From the NCBI GenBank assembly GCA_010094025.1, contig ML991779.1, positions 434,001 through 498,000 of the forward strand: 64,000 bases of DNA. The letters run 5' to 3'. The position numbers and the translations under genes were made by a program. This document shows, one piece after another, positions 11,335-22,296 of this stretch. Within the stretch, counting starts at the first letter, position 1, and every line of letters begins with the position of its first letter. The notes beneath the pieces are model-generated. The model did not search any database and was not told the DNA's origin. It saw only the letters and a list, made by a program, of their open reading frames with translations. Source of the stretch: Viridothelium virens. Lineage: Eukaryota; Ascomycota; Dothideomycetes; Trypetheliales; Trypetheliaceae.

Positions 11335-11978
11335 GTGTATCCACCGAGGAAAGAGAGTTTCTAGCGAAGGGCGATCGGGCAGAGGACACTATAACAGAAA
11401 GGGCTCTGCAGACAACCTCGTCCTTAAGACGGCCATCCTCTTCAGAACCGTTGCTTTCACGAACGCCATATTTTCAAGAGCCGCCATTCTTCAGAACCTC
11501 CTATCCTTCGGAACTACCCTTTACAATCGTCATTCTCATGAATGCCACATTCTTACCTAGTTCTGCACAACGTCGATGCTTGCTAGCTATGTTCTCAAGA
11601 TCTTACTTTCCTCAGATCTCACGGACATTATTTACCCAATAAAGTCGAGTGAGAAAGGTGACCACTTTTGGATCTGCATATATAAACTTGTTGGTGATAT
11701 TCGTTCACTTTCCAGTCTCAATTCCAAATAGTACGTACTTGCAACTATAGAAATACGTGCGACCTGGCCATCTCCTCGCTCGGTTTGCTCCTCGCACGGA
11801 GAGGTCCTCTCCTACTGCACCGCCGAGCGCAGAAGCTCTTCCAGTTTCGAGACTATCTATGGAAAAGTACGAATCGAAGCTATCGCAATAGGCTTCGTAA
11901 ATCTTGGGACCTTAGTAGCGCGTGTCGAAAATATGAACCTACTGTCTCGACACATCTGCAGCCGCAACTCATTATCAC
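11335..11978. other. Intergenic between the two minus-strand genes
   Basis: About 640 bp with no supportable gene. At 11420-11570 there is a loose series of short similar segments (CTTCAGAAC-like words about every 25-30 bp), too degenerate to call a minisatellite. It may be leftover sequence from the duplication that made the two promoter copies flanking this interval. Confidence 0.35.
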
Positions 11979-13097
11979 TCATTCCAAATATGGTGGTGAA
12001 CCTGAGCCCCGTATCAAGGGTATACGGTAGGTAAGAAACTTTGGGAGGGCCTCCACGACTACAGGATTGTAGGGTCCAATTTTGCCTTCGTCCAGCTGAA
12101 AGGCATCCAAAAGCGTCCCTAGCGTAACGGCGATCTGGACTGCCTCCGGATTGACCTGACTGCGAACATTTTCAGGAATCTCGTCCCAAATCTCCTGCCA
12201 AAATCCTCTCTCGGCGTCCTCAAACTCGGGCGGCATGTGAAACTTCTTCTCAGAAAACTCGCCAGCAAGTGTGTGAACACGGCAAAACCCCATACCAAAG
12301 GGAAGAGGGGTCGATAATTCCCAGTCAACAATACCAGAGACTTTACAGTCACTGTCAACCATAATATTAACATCATTTAGGTCGAAGTGAGCGATAAAAA
12401 GTGGTAGGTGTTTGAGCTGGTCTAATTGGCCACGTAAATCTCTCGCTATACCATGGAATTGACTAATTTGGGTATCCTCAGAGGCCAGGAGTAGCTCCAA
12501 GTGCGGGTAAAGCTTGTGATTGACAACCAACTCACTATTGTCGTTGATATAGCCTCTCGATAGGATCCGGCCCAAAGATCGGACGGTGGTAATCCTTGTT
12601 TGTGAGACTTTCCCTCTTGCGCCATCAAGCCATGTTTTCCCTGGTATACACGTCATCCAGTAAACCCATATGCCCTCACATTCCAGCTCTGTATTCTGGA
12701 TTACTTCAACATCAGGGACTACCGCGCCAAGCACTCTCCGGGCAACCTGAAAGGGCTCAAGATCTAGGGGTTCGGGTCGGAACTGTATAACAACGTCTTC
12801 GCCATTCTGCAGTGTTACAATGGCCGTCCTACTGAAAAACCCTTGTGGTCGGGGTCCTCGAGCCTTCTTGGCGGCAATGCCTGAGTGCAAGTGGGCCAGT
12901 CGCCGCGCTTGTGTGGTCTGCTTCGAGGGCGTATTCAAGCACTTTGGAAGGTCGGCATCAGAGGTAATCTCAATAGTCATAATGTCTTCGACATGTGACT
13001 TAAGTAAAGTGATAAGATAGATGATGGGTGAAGATTGAATGGAAGAGCGCCGTCGTGGTGAAGGCAGCGGTATCGATTGTTGACAATTAATTGCCAT
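11979..13097 (-). CDS. Aminoglycoside-phosphotransferase/choline-kinase-fold protein
   Basis: Protein of the APH (protein-kinase-like) superfamily, a large group in filamentous fungi with mostly unknown small-molecule or protein substrates. The catalytic loop HFDLNDVNIM (Asp as base, Asn for metal) and the metal-binding GIVDWE motif are present, followed by the usual helical C-terminus. No intron is needed. There are two candidate starts. ATG 13097 gives 372 residues but lies inside a duplicated promoter block, and its first 39 residues look like translated leader. ATG 12980 gives 333 residues and starts closer to the conserved part. I favour 12980 but list the longer frame. No drug-resistance function should be read into the family name. 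Confidence 0.72.
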   Translation of the reverse strand: MAINCQQSIPLPSPRRRSSIQSSPIIYLITLLKSHVEDIMTIEITSDADLPKCLNTPSKQTTQARRLAHLHSGIAAKKARGPRPQGFFSRTAIVTLQNGEDVVIQFRPEPLDLEPFQVARRVLGAVVPDVEVIQNTELECEGIWVYWMTCIPGKTWLDGARGKVSQTRITTVRSLGRILSRGYINDNSELVVNHKLYPHLELLLASEDTQISQFHGIARDLRGQLDQLKHLPLFIAHFDLNDVNIMVDSDCKVSGIVDWELSTPLPFGMGFCRVHTLAGEFSEKKFHMPPEFEDAERGFWQEIWDEIPENVRSQVNPEAVQIAVTLGTLLDAFQLDEGKIGPYNPVVVEALPKFLTYRIPLIRGSGSPPYLE

Positions 13098-13313
13098 TGG
13101 TGGACTATTAAATAATGCCTATTACTAAGCATTTTATTTCCAGAACAGCAGCCTTAACAGGCACGCGAGGTGCGAGGAAGAACCCGGTGGTATGTATGTC
13201 AAAATATGGTAGTGGGTACTGAGTATATATGATCGACGTCCCGCAATGAATCCCTGTGTCAATCTATGGGGCGTTTCGCATTGATCACGGTTGTCGGCAT
13301 GACGGCGCTTGAC
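13089..13313 (-). repeat. Direct repeat copy B: promoter block upstream of the APH-family gene
   Basis: About 225 bp, same orientation as copy A (11107-11334) and 1,982 bp away at the ATG end. Copy B carries the same ATG-GCA-ATT start at 13097-13089. Many differences from copy A are C/T or G/A transitions, with copy B the more A/T-rich side at several of them. Confidence 0.85.
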
Positions 13314-13765
13314 CTTTGCGAGTGATTCCATGCCTCAAAAATGATAGTCCTGGGGCGATTAGCCTTGGTAATTAGAGTGCTACGGCTTCCGAAATGGACT
13401 GGCTTGGTCCCCAAAGTGTCATCCGGCAAGGCGGTTAGTGGTTAGCTGCAGCCACAGTTGAGGCGATTGGCCGTTGCCGTGGCTTGAGCTCCCGAAGGAC
13501 GTACGTCATAGTCAAGTCTAGAGGTAGGGAGGCAGCCTTTACCATTCCTCCGTGCACAAGGTGACGGTCTGTCTCCGCTCCATTTTGCCTAATGCTTTAC
13601 ATCTCTACTGCCTGCGTCGGCCATGCCTTTGGGCACTTTCTAAGTCTACTACTTCCCTTTCGTTTGTGACTGTGCTCGTGATTTGACCACGACCCCCGAG
13701 TCAAAGTCGCTTCCACCCCCAAACAACGAGGCGCATTCTCCAGACCGCTGTGCTGCTTTACTACA
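13314..13765. other. Intergenic, divergent promoter of APH-family and eisosome genes
   Basis: About 450 bp between copy B of the duplicated block and the eisosome gene start. The last 200 bp before 13766 are C/T-rich, as expected for a promoter and leader. No other feature was seen. Confidence 0.4.
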
Positions 13766-16700
13766 ATGAACCCAATCAGCTCTTTTTGGGCTGGCTCGAA
13801 AGCCGACCGGCCCTCTGATGCCTCAGCGACAGCCACAGAATCGCAGACTGTGCCAGCGACAGGCGATTTAGTCGAGCAGAATACTGGTCAGGCTCCTGTA
13901 GACGACGCACCGCAATCGAGATCAAATGGCTCCGGTACAATGCTCTGCCCTGATCCATCGGCACATCATTCCTCGCCAAATTCCAAGCTTTCAGCGTCGG
14001 GTGCGAGTGCCGGACTCTACAAGACGGATCCTAACAAAAATACTGCAACATCCCCCACTTACCCGCTGGACAAAGACGGAAAGCTTTCATCTGCAGGTGA
14101 GATCTCACAGCTTAATCCCGAGAATGTCTACGTGTGCGCTGTCTAACCGTCTCGAAAATAGGCGCGGCAACTTCCTTGAAGCACGCGAGAGCTTCGGATT
14201 TACCAAGTTATCCTGTATTAGGTATCGACCGACAATCGGCGGCGGGCGCAGCTGCAAGCCTTGGATTTGCGAATCAGAAATCGTTCGAGCATTGGAAGCC
14301 CGATCCCTCATCACATGCAGGCAAGGCAGCGCTTTTGGCACACGATTATAAGATGAAGCCCGTATGGCAGCCGGAGTTAAGTGCTGCTGGGTCTAAAGCT
14401 GCCATTCTTGCCCATAAAGGTGGTCCAAATCTAAATCTATGGGAACCAGAAGCTAGTAAGGAAGGCAATTCTGCAGCTGGCATTGCCCTGCGTAATCGAG
14501 AATTAAGCCCAACGCTGGACTATGGGTACACAGCTGATGGTCGCAAAAATGCCCTGGTAGCAGCGACAGGCGCTGTGGGTAGAAGTAGATCTGGATCAAC
14601 ACCTACCCCCGTGAAACAATCATATCCGGATGCTCACAATGCTCCTTACAATGCACTCAATGCCGCAACAATAGCTCATAAGCCGAGTACCAAGTCCACC
14701 CCGGAAGATGCCAATTTGATTGACTCCAATGCCATGCAATCTGCGCGTATCACGCATTATGGAGCAAACGTATCAAGAGAAATGTTTACGGAGCACCCGC
14801 CAGTCGAGCCCGAGGTGGAGGAAAAGAAGAAGAATGACGCGCTACGTGGAGCCTCATTGTCCATGGCGAAGCAAATGTATGCTATGCAACAACAAGCGAT
14901 CGAAGAAGCAGCAGCTGGAGATGATGGCTATGATGCAGGTCAAGCGGCAGCATCACTGGCTGGAAATCGACAATCTATGGCCAGCACACACACCCTTGAC
15001 ATCAAGCAACAAGCAATGCAGTACATTCATCTCCAAGAAACTGCGCAGAAGCTTGCAGCTGATCGACTGGCGAAACTTGATGCTGAAGACCATGGTGCGT
15101 ACCGTCGACATTTCGGTTTTCATGTCGAGCCTCAACGATCACGATTGTCCATACGTAATCGTAACAGTGCGCGCCGCGCCTCCAGTGAGGGAAAGCGGCC
15201 TTCTACTGCATCTGATGACGATGAACTAAGATCGCGGAGGATACGACATCAAATGTCGGAATTTCAAGACCAGGTTAAGCAAGTCGACGCCAAAAAGCGC
15301 CAAAAAGACCGCGAAAACCTCCTCGCAGCCGCTGAACGAAGCGTACAGTCTCGTTTGCATGCTATGGATGAGCGTGTCTTTGCCGAAACCGGGAAAGTCT
15401 CGCCTGCTATGCTAGAAGAATGGGAAGCCAAAGCTCGCGCAAAGGCAGCAAAGGAAAGCGAATCGCGGATGCAGAATCGTGGCTTGATCGATGTGGGTGG
15501 AGGTAAGCTCTTGGAGCAGAGCGAGATTGACCGAATCGCAGCGGAAAGAGTGCAGCCTACACTGGATGAGGTCAATCATGAAGCTGAGCAACACAGGGCA
15601 AGAGATGAAGAGATGAGATTGGATGCTGAAGAGAAGAAGCGCCATGCTCAAGTAGAGAAGGACAGGGATAGAGAAACGAAAGCTGAGCAGAAGAGAGCGA
15701 AGGGTAAGATGATTACCGCCTGTTTGATACAATATGCGCATTCTTACCGTTGACAATGTAGATGAAGAGAAGCGGGCTTCCAAAGCCAAGAAAGAAGAAG
15801 AAAAGCAGGCTGCCAAGGCAGAAAAGCAAGCCAAGAAGGACGAGAAGCGAAAGTCCAAGGAAATCAAGAGAGGTACCGATCCCGCTACTGCAACAGCTGT
15901 TGAAGTTGAGCAAGTTGCCGCCGGTACAGGTACCGACCAGCCACACACGGCACAAGGCGAAGAGGGCGACGAGGCTGAGGAAGACGAGGACGCGGAACCA
16001 CCAACACAAGCAAGTCAGTAAAGCCACACTGATGTCAATGATAATGCACATGATTTTGCGAATCATGTAACTTCAACCCTCATTGCTGACAATGATAAAG
16101 CTAACGTAGCACCTACTCTCGCGCCTGCCCCCGAGACTCAGCAGTCAACCACAGCCAACGACATGTCGACATCCGAGCCCGTTGACGAGCCAGCCACACA
16201 AAAAGCCGAAAAAGCACCCATCCCCCCAGTCACCGTCCCCGCCAGAAGCGAAAAGCCCGCCGAGACATCCCCAACATCCCCAACATCACCTACTAAATCC
16301 AGTGGGCTGAAATCCCTCTTCTCTAAACTCCACCGCAAATCCAAAAGCACCTCCGAACCAGGTAGAATCACCATCACCCACCCTCACACCTACGGCGGTA
16401 CCTCCGCCGCCGCCGACACCGCCGTCACGGAAGAGGGCTCGGCGCCCCGCACGTCTTCCTCGCTCGCCCCGCGCTCCTCCATCACAACGACGACCAATGA
16501 GCCCAAGACCTCGTACGAGAGCAGCGCGGCGCATGCGCCACCGTCCGTCAGCGCGCGGGATTCGGTATCGGAGGTTGCTGCAGGCGGAGAGAATCCTCGA
16601 CACAGCACGGCTGAAGAGAGCAGCGCTGTCAGCGATCTGAGTGCGGAGTTCGAAGAGGCGAGGGATGGGTTCAATGAGGCGGCGGCGCCGGTGCTGCATT

Positions 16701-16774
16701 TTGCTAGTGCGGGGAAGAAGTCGGGCGAGGGTGCGAGTGTGGGGAGGGAGACGAGGTTTCGGGAGGAGGTGTGA
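13766..16774 (+). CDS. EIS1: Eisosome protein (Eis1/Eisosome1 family)
   Basis: Component of eisosomes, the plasma-membrane furrow complexes with Pil1/Lsp1. Four exons fit with phase: 13766-14096, 14162-15703, 15762-16013 and 16101-16774, giving 932 residues. The second exon opens with the Eisosome1 signature: alternating GAATSLKHA, ASLGFANQKSFEHW and AALLAHDYKMKPVW-type repeats. A long Lys/Glu/Arg-rich region at about residues 460-700 should form coiled coil. The C-terminal 250 residues are Ser/Thr/Pro-rich and probably disordered. Intron 1 has a strong GTGAGA/AATAG pair. Intron 3 uses a weaker GTCAGT donor, chosen because the stronger nearby GTAAAG would run into a stop. Length and composition match filamentous-fungal Eis1. 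Confidence 0.85.
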
Positions 16775-17147
16775 GCGCGTCTTGATAGGCGTTCTTGGGT
16801 TCCGGATGGGAAAGGGATGCGTGCTTGTGGGATTGTAGGGATATGCTGGCGGCGCGGTATGGGTCCTTGCCTTGGGTTGAGCAGTAGTGGATTTCGGGGT
16901 CGCCATCTGGGCTATATGTGGTGGTTTATACCTCGTTCGTTAGGCTTGGACGGCTGTTGAGTTTTGTTTTCCTCTTTGCCTTTGCCTTCGGGGCGGATGT
17001 TACGGCTGTGATGCGTCTCCCAAGCATATATGTGATACCCGTAGTAATGATGACCATCAATCAACTCGTGACGGTCTGACGAATGCTTTCAGAGCAAATT
17101 TCCCGACTGCCTTTGACATGTAATGGCGATCTTCATTGAAAACCTGG
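16775..17147. other. Convergent 3' region
   Basis: About 370 bp between the stops of the eisosome gene (plus) and the kinase gene (minus). It holds only 3' untranslated sequence as far as can be seen. Confidence 0.5.
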
Positions 17148-18416
17148 TCATCGCTTCATTGATGAAAAATCCAGCTTCCTCGCAACCTTGTCACTCCTGC
17201 CCTCCGGTAGCTCTCCTCCTCTCCTCTTTAGCTCCTCCGCCATTTTCTTTTCACCACCACCCTTCTTGGGTAGATTCTCTTTTTTGGTCGGCTTCGGCTC
17301 GGCAGACCACCATTCATGCTGAAGGATTTGCTTCGCAGTCACCCTCTTCCTCGGATCTAACACGAGCATCTTCATCAATAGGTCCACACCCATTGGTCCC
17401 GCCGTTCCGAAGAGCCCCAGAAAGTAGTTTCGGTCTCTTACCGGGACGATGTTTTTCTTCTCCACCGGGACATAATCCGGCAGCTTCGAAACGCCGGGCC
17501 AATTCTCCTCCGTCGGCGTCCCCAACGCCTGCCCAATCAAATGAACCTGATCCAGCTCCGTCTGGCCCGCCATAAACGGTGTCCTCAGTATCAGCTCGGC
17601 AAACACCGTTCCCATACTCCACACATCGACCGCGCCCCCATAATGCCGTGCGCCGTAGAACAGCTCGGGGGGGCGATACCAGCGCGTGATGACCTGATGC
17701 GACATCGGCATCGCGGGATCAGCAAAACCCCTCGCCAACCCAAAATCAGCAAGCTTGACCTCCCCGTCGGCGGCGATTAGCAGGTTGTTGGGCTTGATGT
17801 CGCGGTGGAGCACGAAGTTCGTGTGGCAGAACCAGACGGCGCGGCCTAGCATGCCCATCCAGGCCTTGATGTCCGCGACGCCGTAGGCGATGCGGGCGGT
17901 GTCCTTGATGAGCTGCTCGAGGTCGCCCAGGGGCAGGTATTCGAGGACGAGGTTGAGGTTCTGGTTCTTGGAGGAGAAGACGGTCTGGAGGGCGATGATG
18001 TTTGGATGGGAGAGCTCCTGCAGGAACTTGACTTCGCGGATGGCGTCCATGCTGAGGCCGTCTTTGAATTCGGTTTGGACTTTGATCTTCTTGATGGCGA
18101 CGAGGGTGCTGGGGGAGGTGCGGTGGTGGCCGAGATAAACGATGGCGTAGGTGCCTTCGCCGAGTTTCTTGTCTGATAAGATGGTCAGTTGAAGAGCAGT
18201 TGAGAGATCGTAGGCTGAACGACCTTTGACGTATTTGCGCTTCTCATTCTCATTAAGTTGTTCTGCCATTTCGCTCGTTGAGTCCATCGTTTGCGGACTA
18301 GGCGGTGGTTTTGACTTGGGAGTTCCCTGAAGGATTGGAAGAGCTTTTGCTTTCGCCGCTTTCACCTCCGAGTTCGCTGCAGCCGCAGGTGGGCCTACAA
18401 GCGGTGATACAGCCAT
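17148..18416 (-). CDS. KIN28: Cyclin-dependent kinase 7 / Kin28 (TFIIH kinase)
   Basis: Catalytic subunit of the TFIIH kinase that phosphorylates the RNA polymerase II C-terminal domain. Exons 18224-18416 and 17148-18172 give 405 residues. The kinase domain starts at about residue 65 with KKLGEGTYAIVYLG, then VAIKKIKV, the PSTAIRE-position helix DAIREVKFLQEL, HRDIKPNNLL, DFGLARGF and TRWYRPPELF. The 51-bp intron (18173-18223; CTGAC branch, ATCAG acceptor) has no stop and is a multiple of three, so the unspliced frame also reads through, adding 17 residues just before the Gly-rich loop; the family has none there. The N-terminal 60 residues are Ala/Pro-rich and unconserved, and an inner ATG could be used. 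The activation-loop Thr of animal CDK7 is a Ser here (MSHQVITRW). The gene diverges from the sphingolipid methyltransferase gene. Confidence 0.9.
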   Translation of the reverse strand: MAVSPLVGPPAAAANSEVKAAKAKALPILQGTPKSKPPPSPQTMDSTSEMAEQLNENEKRKYVKGRSAYDLSTALQLTILSDKKLGEGTYAIVYLGHHRTSPSTLVAIKKIKVQTEFKDGLSMDAIREVKFLQELSHPNIIALQTVFSSKNQNLNLVLEYLPLGDLEQLIKDTARIAYGVADIKAWMGMLGRAVWFCHTNFVLHRDIKPNNLLIAADGEVKLADFGLARGFADPAMPMSHQVITRWYRPPELFYGARHYGGAVDVWSMGTVFAELILRTPFMAGQTELDQVHLIGQALGTPTEENWPGVSKLPDYVPVEKKNIVPVRDRNYFLGLFGTAGPMGVDLLMKMLVLDPRKRVTAKQILQHEWWSAEPKPTKKENLPKKGGGEKKMAEELKRRGGELPEGRSDKVARKLDFSSMKR

Positions 18417-18851
18417 GTTTGATACTGTTGGGGGGTCGAATATCACAGGTAATGTCGAAGCAATGATGAGCAGAGCGCAGGCATTCCGCGTATTCTTCAA
18501 GGCAACAAGAAAGAGAGCACAGTCATCCTGACGCACTCCGTTGATCACGATATGCTTCGCTTGAGCTCGGCGATCATTGTGTACGAATTCAAGTCAATGT
18601 CTAATATTCAGAGGGTGAGGTCCTATAAAGGTACCAGGGGATCCTTGCTCGCGTGTGCGGCATGCTTCCCCCGTCCGCACCGCCAAAAAATCCTAAGTAC
18701 CACGAGTACCTTAGTACCTCGGAAGACCACCTGTTGCAACAAAAGAACACCATTGCCATTCCCCCAATTGTAAATATATACCTCTTGGTGGCATATCTGT
18801 AGCTCAATTGAGCTTCGTCGATCTTTACCCAGCCACTCAAACAAAGTTAAC
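18417..18851. other. Divergent promoter of kinase and sphingolipid methyltransferase
   Basis: 435 bp shared by two divergent genes. A CCAATTG-type box followed by TAAATATATA lies at about 18765-18780, some 75 bp before the methyltransferase start, a plausible TATA-like element. Nothing else stands out. Confidence 0.4.
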
Positions 18852-20581
18852 ATGTCGAAAGTTGAAGAAAATCCATCCGAAGACTCTTTCGAATTCATTG
18901 AAACTCCTCCCGCACCAGACCAGAAGCCCTACGCGAAGGATTATGGCGTTCGTACCACAAACGTATGTTTTTGGAGCAGATACTATAGAGCGAATCTTCC
19001 TTCCTTAGCCTCAATGCTGATCACTTGCTAGTATCCTGCTATTAAAAACGCGCCTTTGCCAGCAGATGCCGCGGGCAGCGAGAGCTTCTCCAACGTAGTG
19101 TTGATTTCTCTTCTTGCCGTCATTCCATGGTACATTTCTCGACAAGTCGGCGGTGGCTTGATAACATGGATCTTCTTTGCCATCCTCACCGCCATTCCCA
19201 TTCTTATGGCCTTTTGGACCTTCGCTTCTAGCATGTCCCCACGTAAGAACGAGAAGGCCAAATACCCAGGAGCACCAATCGAGCACTATCTGACCTTCCA
19301 TAATCCTGCTGACAGAGCTAAGTATCATGGGAAAAACAAGATACCTATGCACACATTGTCCGAAATGTATTTCGATGGTAAGGTAAGCTTCAATGGTGAC
19401 GCCCTAGAAGTTCTGGAGTATAGGCACGATTGGGCCAGCTTCCGCTTTACCCTTGGCCTCTACTGGTTCTTCTTGACGGGCACCATTCCCGAAGCCCTCA
19501 TGCATACTAGGTCACAAGGTACGAATCCTCAAAGTTTCATCGCTACATGACAATGAGTTGACCGTCGCTTAGACGAAGAACAAGTCCGCGACCACTATGA
19601 CCGCGGTGATGACTTCTACGGCTGGTTTCTTGGCCCTCGCATGGTGTACACTTCCGGCATTATCTCAGACCCCAACCGGGAAGAATCCCTCGAAGAACTC
19701 CAAGACAACAAGCTCGGCATCGTTTGCGAGAAGGTCGGCCTCAAAGCCGGAGAGAAAATGCTTGATATTGGCTGTGGTTGGGGCACGCTAGCCAAGTATG
19801 CATCTGTCTTTTATGGAGCACATGTCACGGGAGTGACCTTGGGGAGGAACCAAACAGCGTGGGGCAACAGCGGATTGAGGAAGGCGGGAATCAGCGAGGA
19901 ACAAAGTCGGATCGAGTGTATGGATTACCGCGATATTTCAGTGCCCCAGGGAGGTTATAATAAAATCACTTGTCTGGAGATGGCAGAGCATGTTGGCGTT
20001 CGACATTTCTCTACTTTCTTGAAGCAAGTATATGACATGTTGGATGATGACGGCGTTTTCTTTCTGCAGATTGCCGGTCTTAGGAAAAGCTGGCAGTATG
20101 AGGATCTTATCTGGGGACTTTTCATGAACAAGTACGTCTTCCCCGGTGCGGATGCCAGCACCCCACTAGGCTGGTTCATAGACAAACTCGAAGGTGCTGG
20201 ATTCGAAGTCAAGGGTGTTGACACCGTGGGTCTGCACTACAGTGCTACGATTTGGAGATGGTACAGGAATTGGATTGCAAACCGGGAGAAGGTTGAGGCG
20301 AAGTATGGGAAACGCTGGTTCAGAGTGAGCTTTCCGATTGCAGTACCGCAGACTCGAACGAGCATGCTAATTCTTATTCCCAGATATGGGAGTACTTCCT
20401 TGCCTATTCCACTATCATCTCTCGTCAAGGCAGCGCCACTTGCTACCAGATTACGCTTGTCAAGAACCTCAACTCCACTCATCGTATTGAAGGCGTTCCT
20501 AACCAATTTGGTCTCAAAGGCGCTTTGGAAGCTGCAAAGGCGAAACGCTCGGCATACAATTCTCCAGTAGTCCCTTCTTAG
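18852..20581 (+). CDS. Sphingolipid C9-methyltransferase
   Basis: Membrane-bound S-adenosylmethionine-dependent enzyme that methylates C9 of the sphingoid base in fungal glucosylceramides. Four exons with matching phases (18852-18962, 19032-19518, 19573-20324, 20384-20581) give 515 residues, the usual length. Two hydrophobic segments at about residues 54-97 (VVLISLLAVIPWYIS and LITWIFFAILTAIPILMAFW) anchor it in the endoplasmic reticulum. The cyclopropane-synthase-like catalytic part has HYDRGDDFYGWFLGPRMVYTSG, the cofactor motif LDIGCGWG, and later ITCLEMAEHVG. All introns are GT-AG, 54-69 bp. Loss of the enzyme in other fungi impairs hyphal growth and sensitivity to plant defensins. Confidence 0.93.
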
Positions 20582-22296
20582 ATCGAAGCTCGTTCCGCTT
20601 TGGAAGAGTAACTTTTGACACCACCTCTACAGTGAGAATTAGATAATATCAAGAGGCCAATATTCCGTTTCTCTATAGCCTGAATAGCTGCTTTTCTTCT
20701 GAGACCCTTCAAATCGTGAAGACTCGGTCGACGCGTAAAAGTGACGACATCCGTTCCCAGGCGTTGGCTACAAATCCACAAATTTTCTGGAAGAGCCGCT
20801 GACAGAGCTCGGAGAAGGAGTAACTGCAAGAGTGTGCGCGGGCTAAGCTCAAGAGCCAGTACCTTTATCCAGGCTTGCTTAACATCGCTACGAAAGCTTA
20901 CAACCCACCACTGTTTGAGTCCAGGTATTACTAGAAGTCACCAGACTATATCAGATCGGTGACTACGGCGTTCTTGGGAGCCTTGACTCAAACATGGCCG
21001 CACAACTTGCGAATACTCGAGATATTACTGAGGTGAACTTGCAGGAAAGAGCAGTAAGTACTGAGCCGAAGCCGAACGGCAAAACAAAATCGAAGTGAAA
21101 ATGTACGATGACACCATGGCAGTCACGTCCAATGTCCTCGTCAGATCGTCCTTCGTAAAGACACCTTAACCTTGCCACGCTATTAGGACTCAAGTGCGCA
21201 AGACCGAGGATTCTGGGCCGATGATCGGACAATGCCTACAGCTGTCGGTCATGGCGTGGCTCAGTGCCGGTGGGTGAAGTCTTCATTCGGTAGTGTACAG
21301 AATACTTTATCGCTGTTATGGAGCAGGGTGGAATTGCTCGCGAATCATCGTGCGCCATCTTCTGCAGGGCCCCGAGGCGCAGCTATAGCGCGTTAGGTCT
21401 CCGGATGAACTTGCCTAATGCGGGAGGGCGGCTAAGCGCACGGTGGGCACCATGGCAGTGGATCTTGTGGAGGAAATGTCAGAGGCTGCCGTTCCAGGTA
21501 TTTACATACTCCATGTACTCCGTAATATAAAAACAGTGACAATTCTCTCTAACAAGACGTCTGCTCGCGTACAACGAGCATTACCCACCCTACGAAAGGT
21601 TCTATTGCACTTCTTGATTGGATTTGTGTCGAGACACTCTCGCAAGCCAAGAATTTTGTTTTCTGTCCTACTATGACCCTAACGCTACTAGAGCCTTATG
21701 CGTGTTCTTCATGAGATCCTACACAAACGTTGTACTCATTTCCTCCAATGGCAGTGGCCTAAAGCGGCGTCGAACCACAAAGGTTTTCATCGATGATAGA
21801 AATTCAAGGACACTCAACACCAGAGGTCTACATTGCATCTCAACTACCTCATCTAAGAGAGCCAAGTGGGTACCTGATCCAACCTATCGGCCCGACCCAA
21901 AGCTCACCCAGCACATTAAATAGGGTGCTCAATACAGTTGACAAATCAGGTACACTGGTTATATCGCCGAATCCCTTTTATTGCATACATGATATTTGGA
22001 ACAAATCGTGCCGCCGTTTTCTTGTTTCACATCCAAGGACCACTTCGTCGCCGATATTGGAGATGCGCATTTTGGCCGTCTCGCCTGCAAAGCGAAACTT
22101 ACCATTACAGAATTCTTCAGGTCAGCTAAAAGCTGGGCGCAGTCAGCCCACCATATACCGGGCTACCTTTTCGTGTTTGAGCTTACCGGAATCGTGTAAG
22201 TTAAGAGAGACATCTTCATGGTCTCGCCACCATACCTGGAGGCCCCTACCCTCTCGTATACACTCGCACCATTTCGCACACTCGCGGCTGGTGCTG
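20582..22296. other. Long intergenic region with no supported gene
   Basis: About 1.7 kb. There are several short open frames on both strands and none has a recognisable domain. A frame of 168 codons (21793-22296) runs without a stop straight into the phosphorylase-domain gene but shows no family resemblance upstream of 22297. A 67-codon frame at 21996-22199 overlaps it in another phase. A relic gene or a non-coding transcript cannot be excluded. Confidence 0.4.

Noticed and set aside
11979-12980. Aminoglycoside resistance gene of bacterial origin
   Set aside because: The fold is shared, but the protein is of the common fungal APH-like type and the codon use is like its neighbours. No sign of recent transfer was seen.
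11107-13313. Duplicated block as the two ends of a transposon
   Set aside because: No terminal inverted repeats, target-site duplications or element-like coding between them. The interval holds an ordinary host gene, and the block ends exactly at the start codons.
16286-16906. Large minus-strand frame over the eisosome 3' exon
   Set aside because: It is a shadow of GC-biased codons in the eisosome gene. Its translation is Arg/Pro-rich with no domain.
21793-22296. N-terminal extension of the phosphorylase-domain protein
   Set aside because: The frame is open for 168 codons, but the domain begins properly at 22297 and the upstream translation resembles no phosphorylase-family N-terminus.
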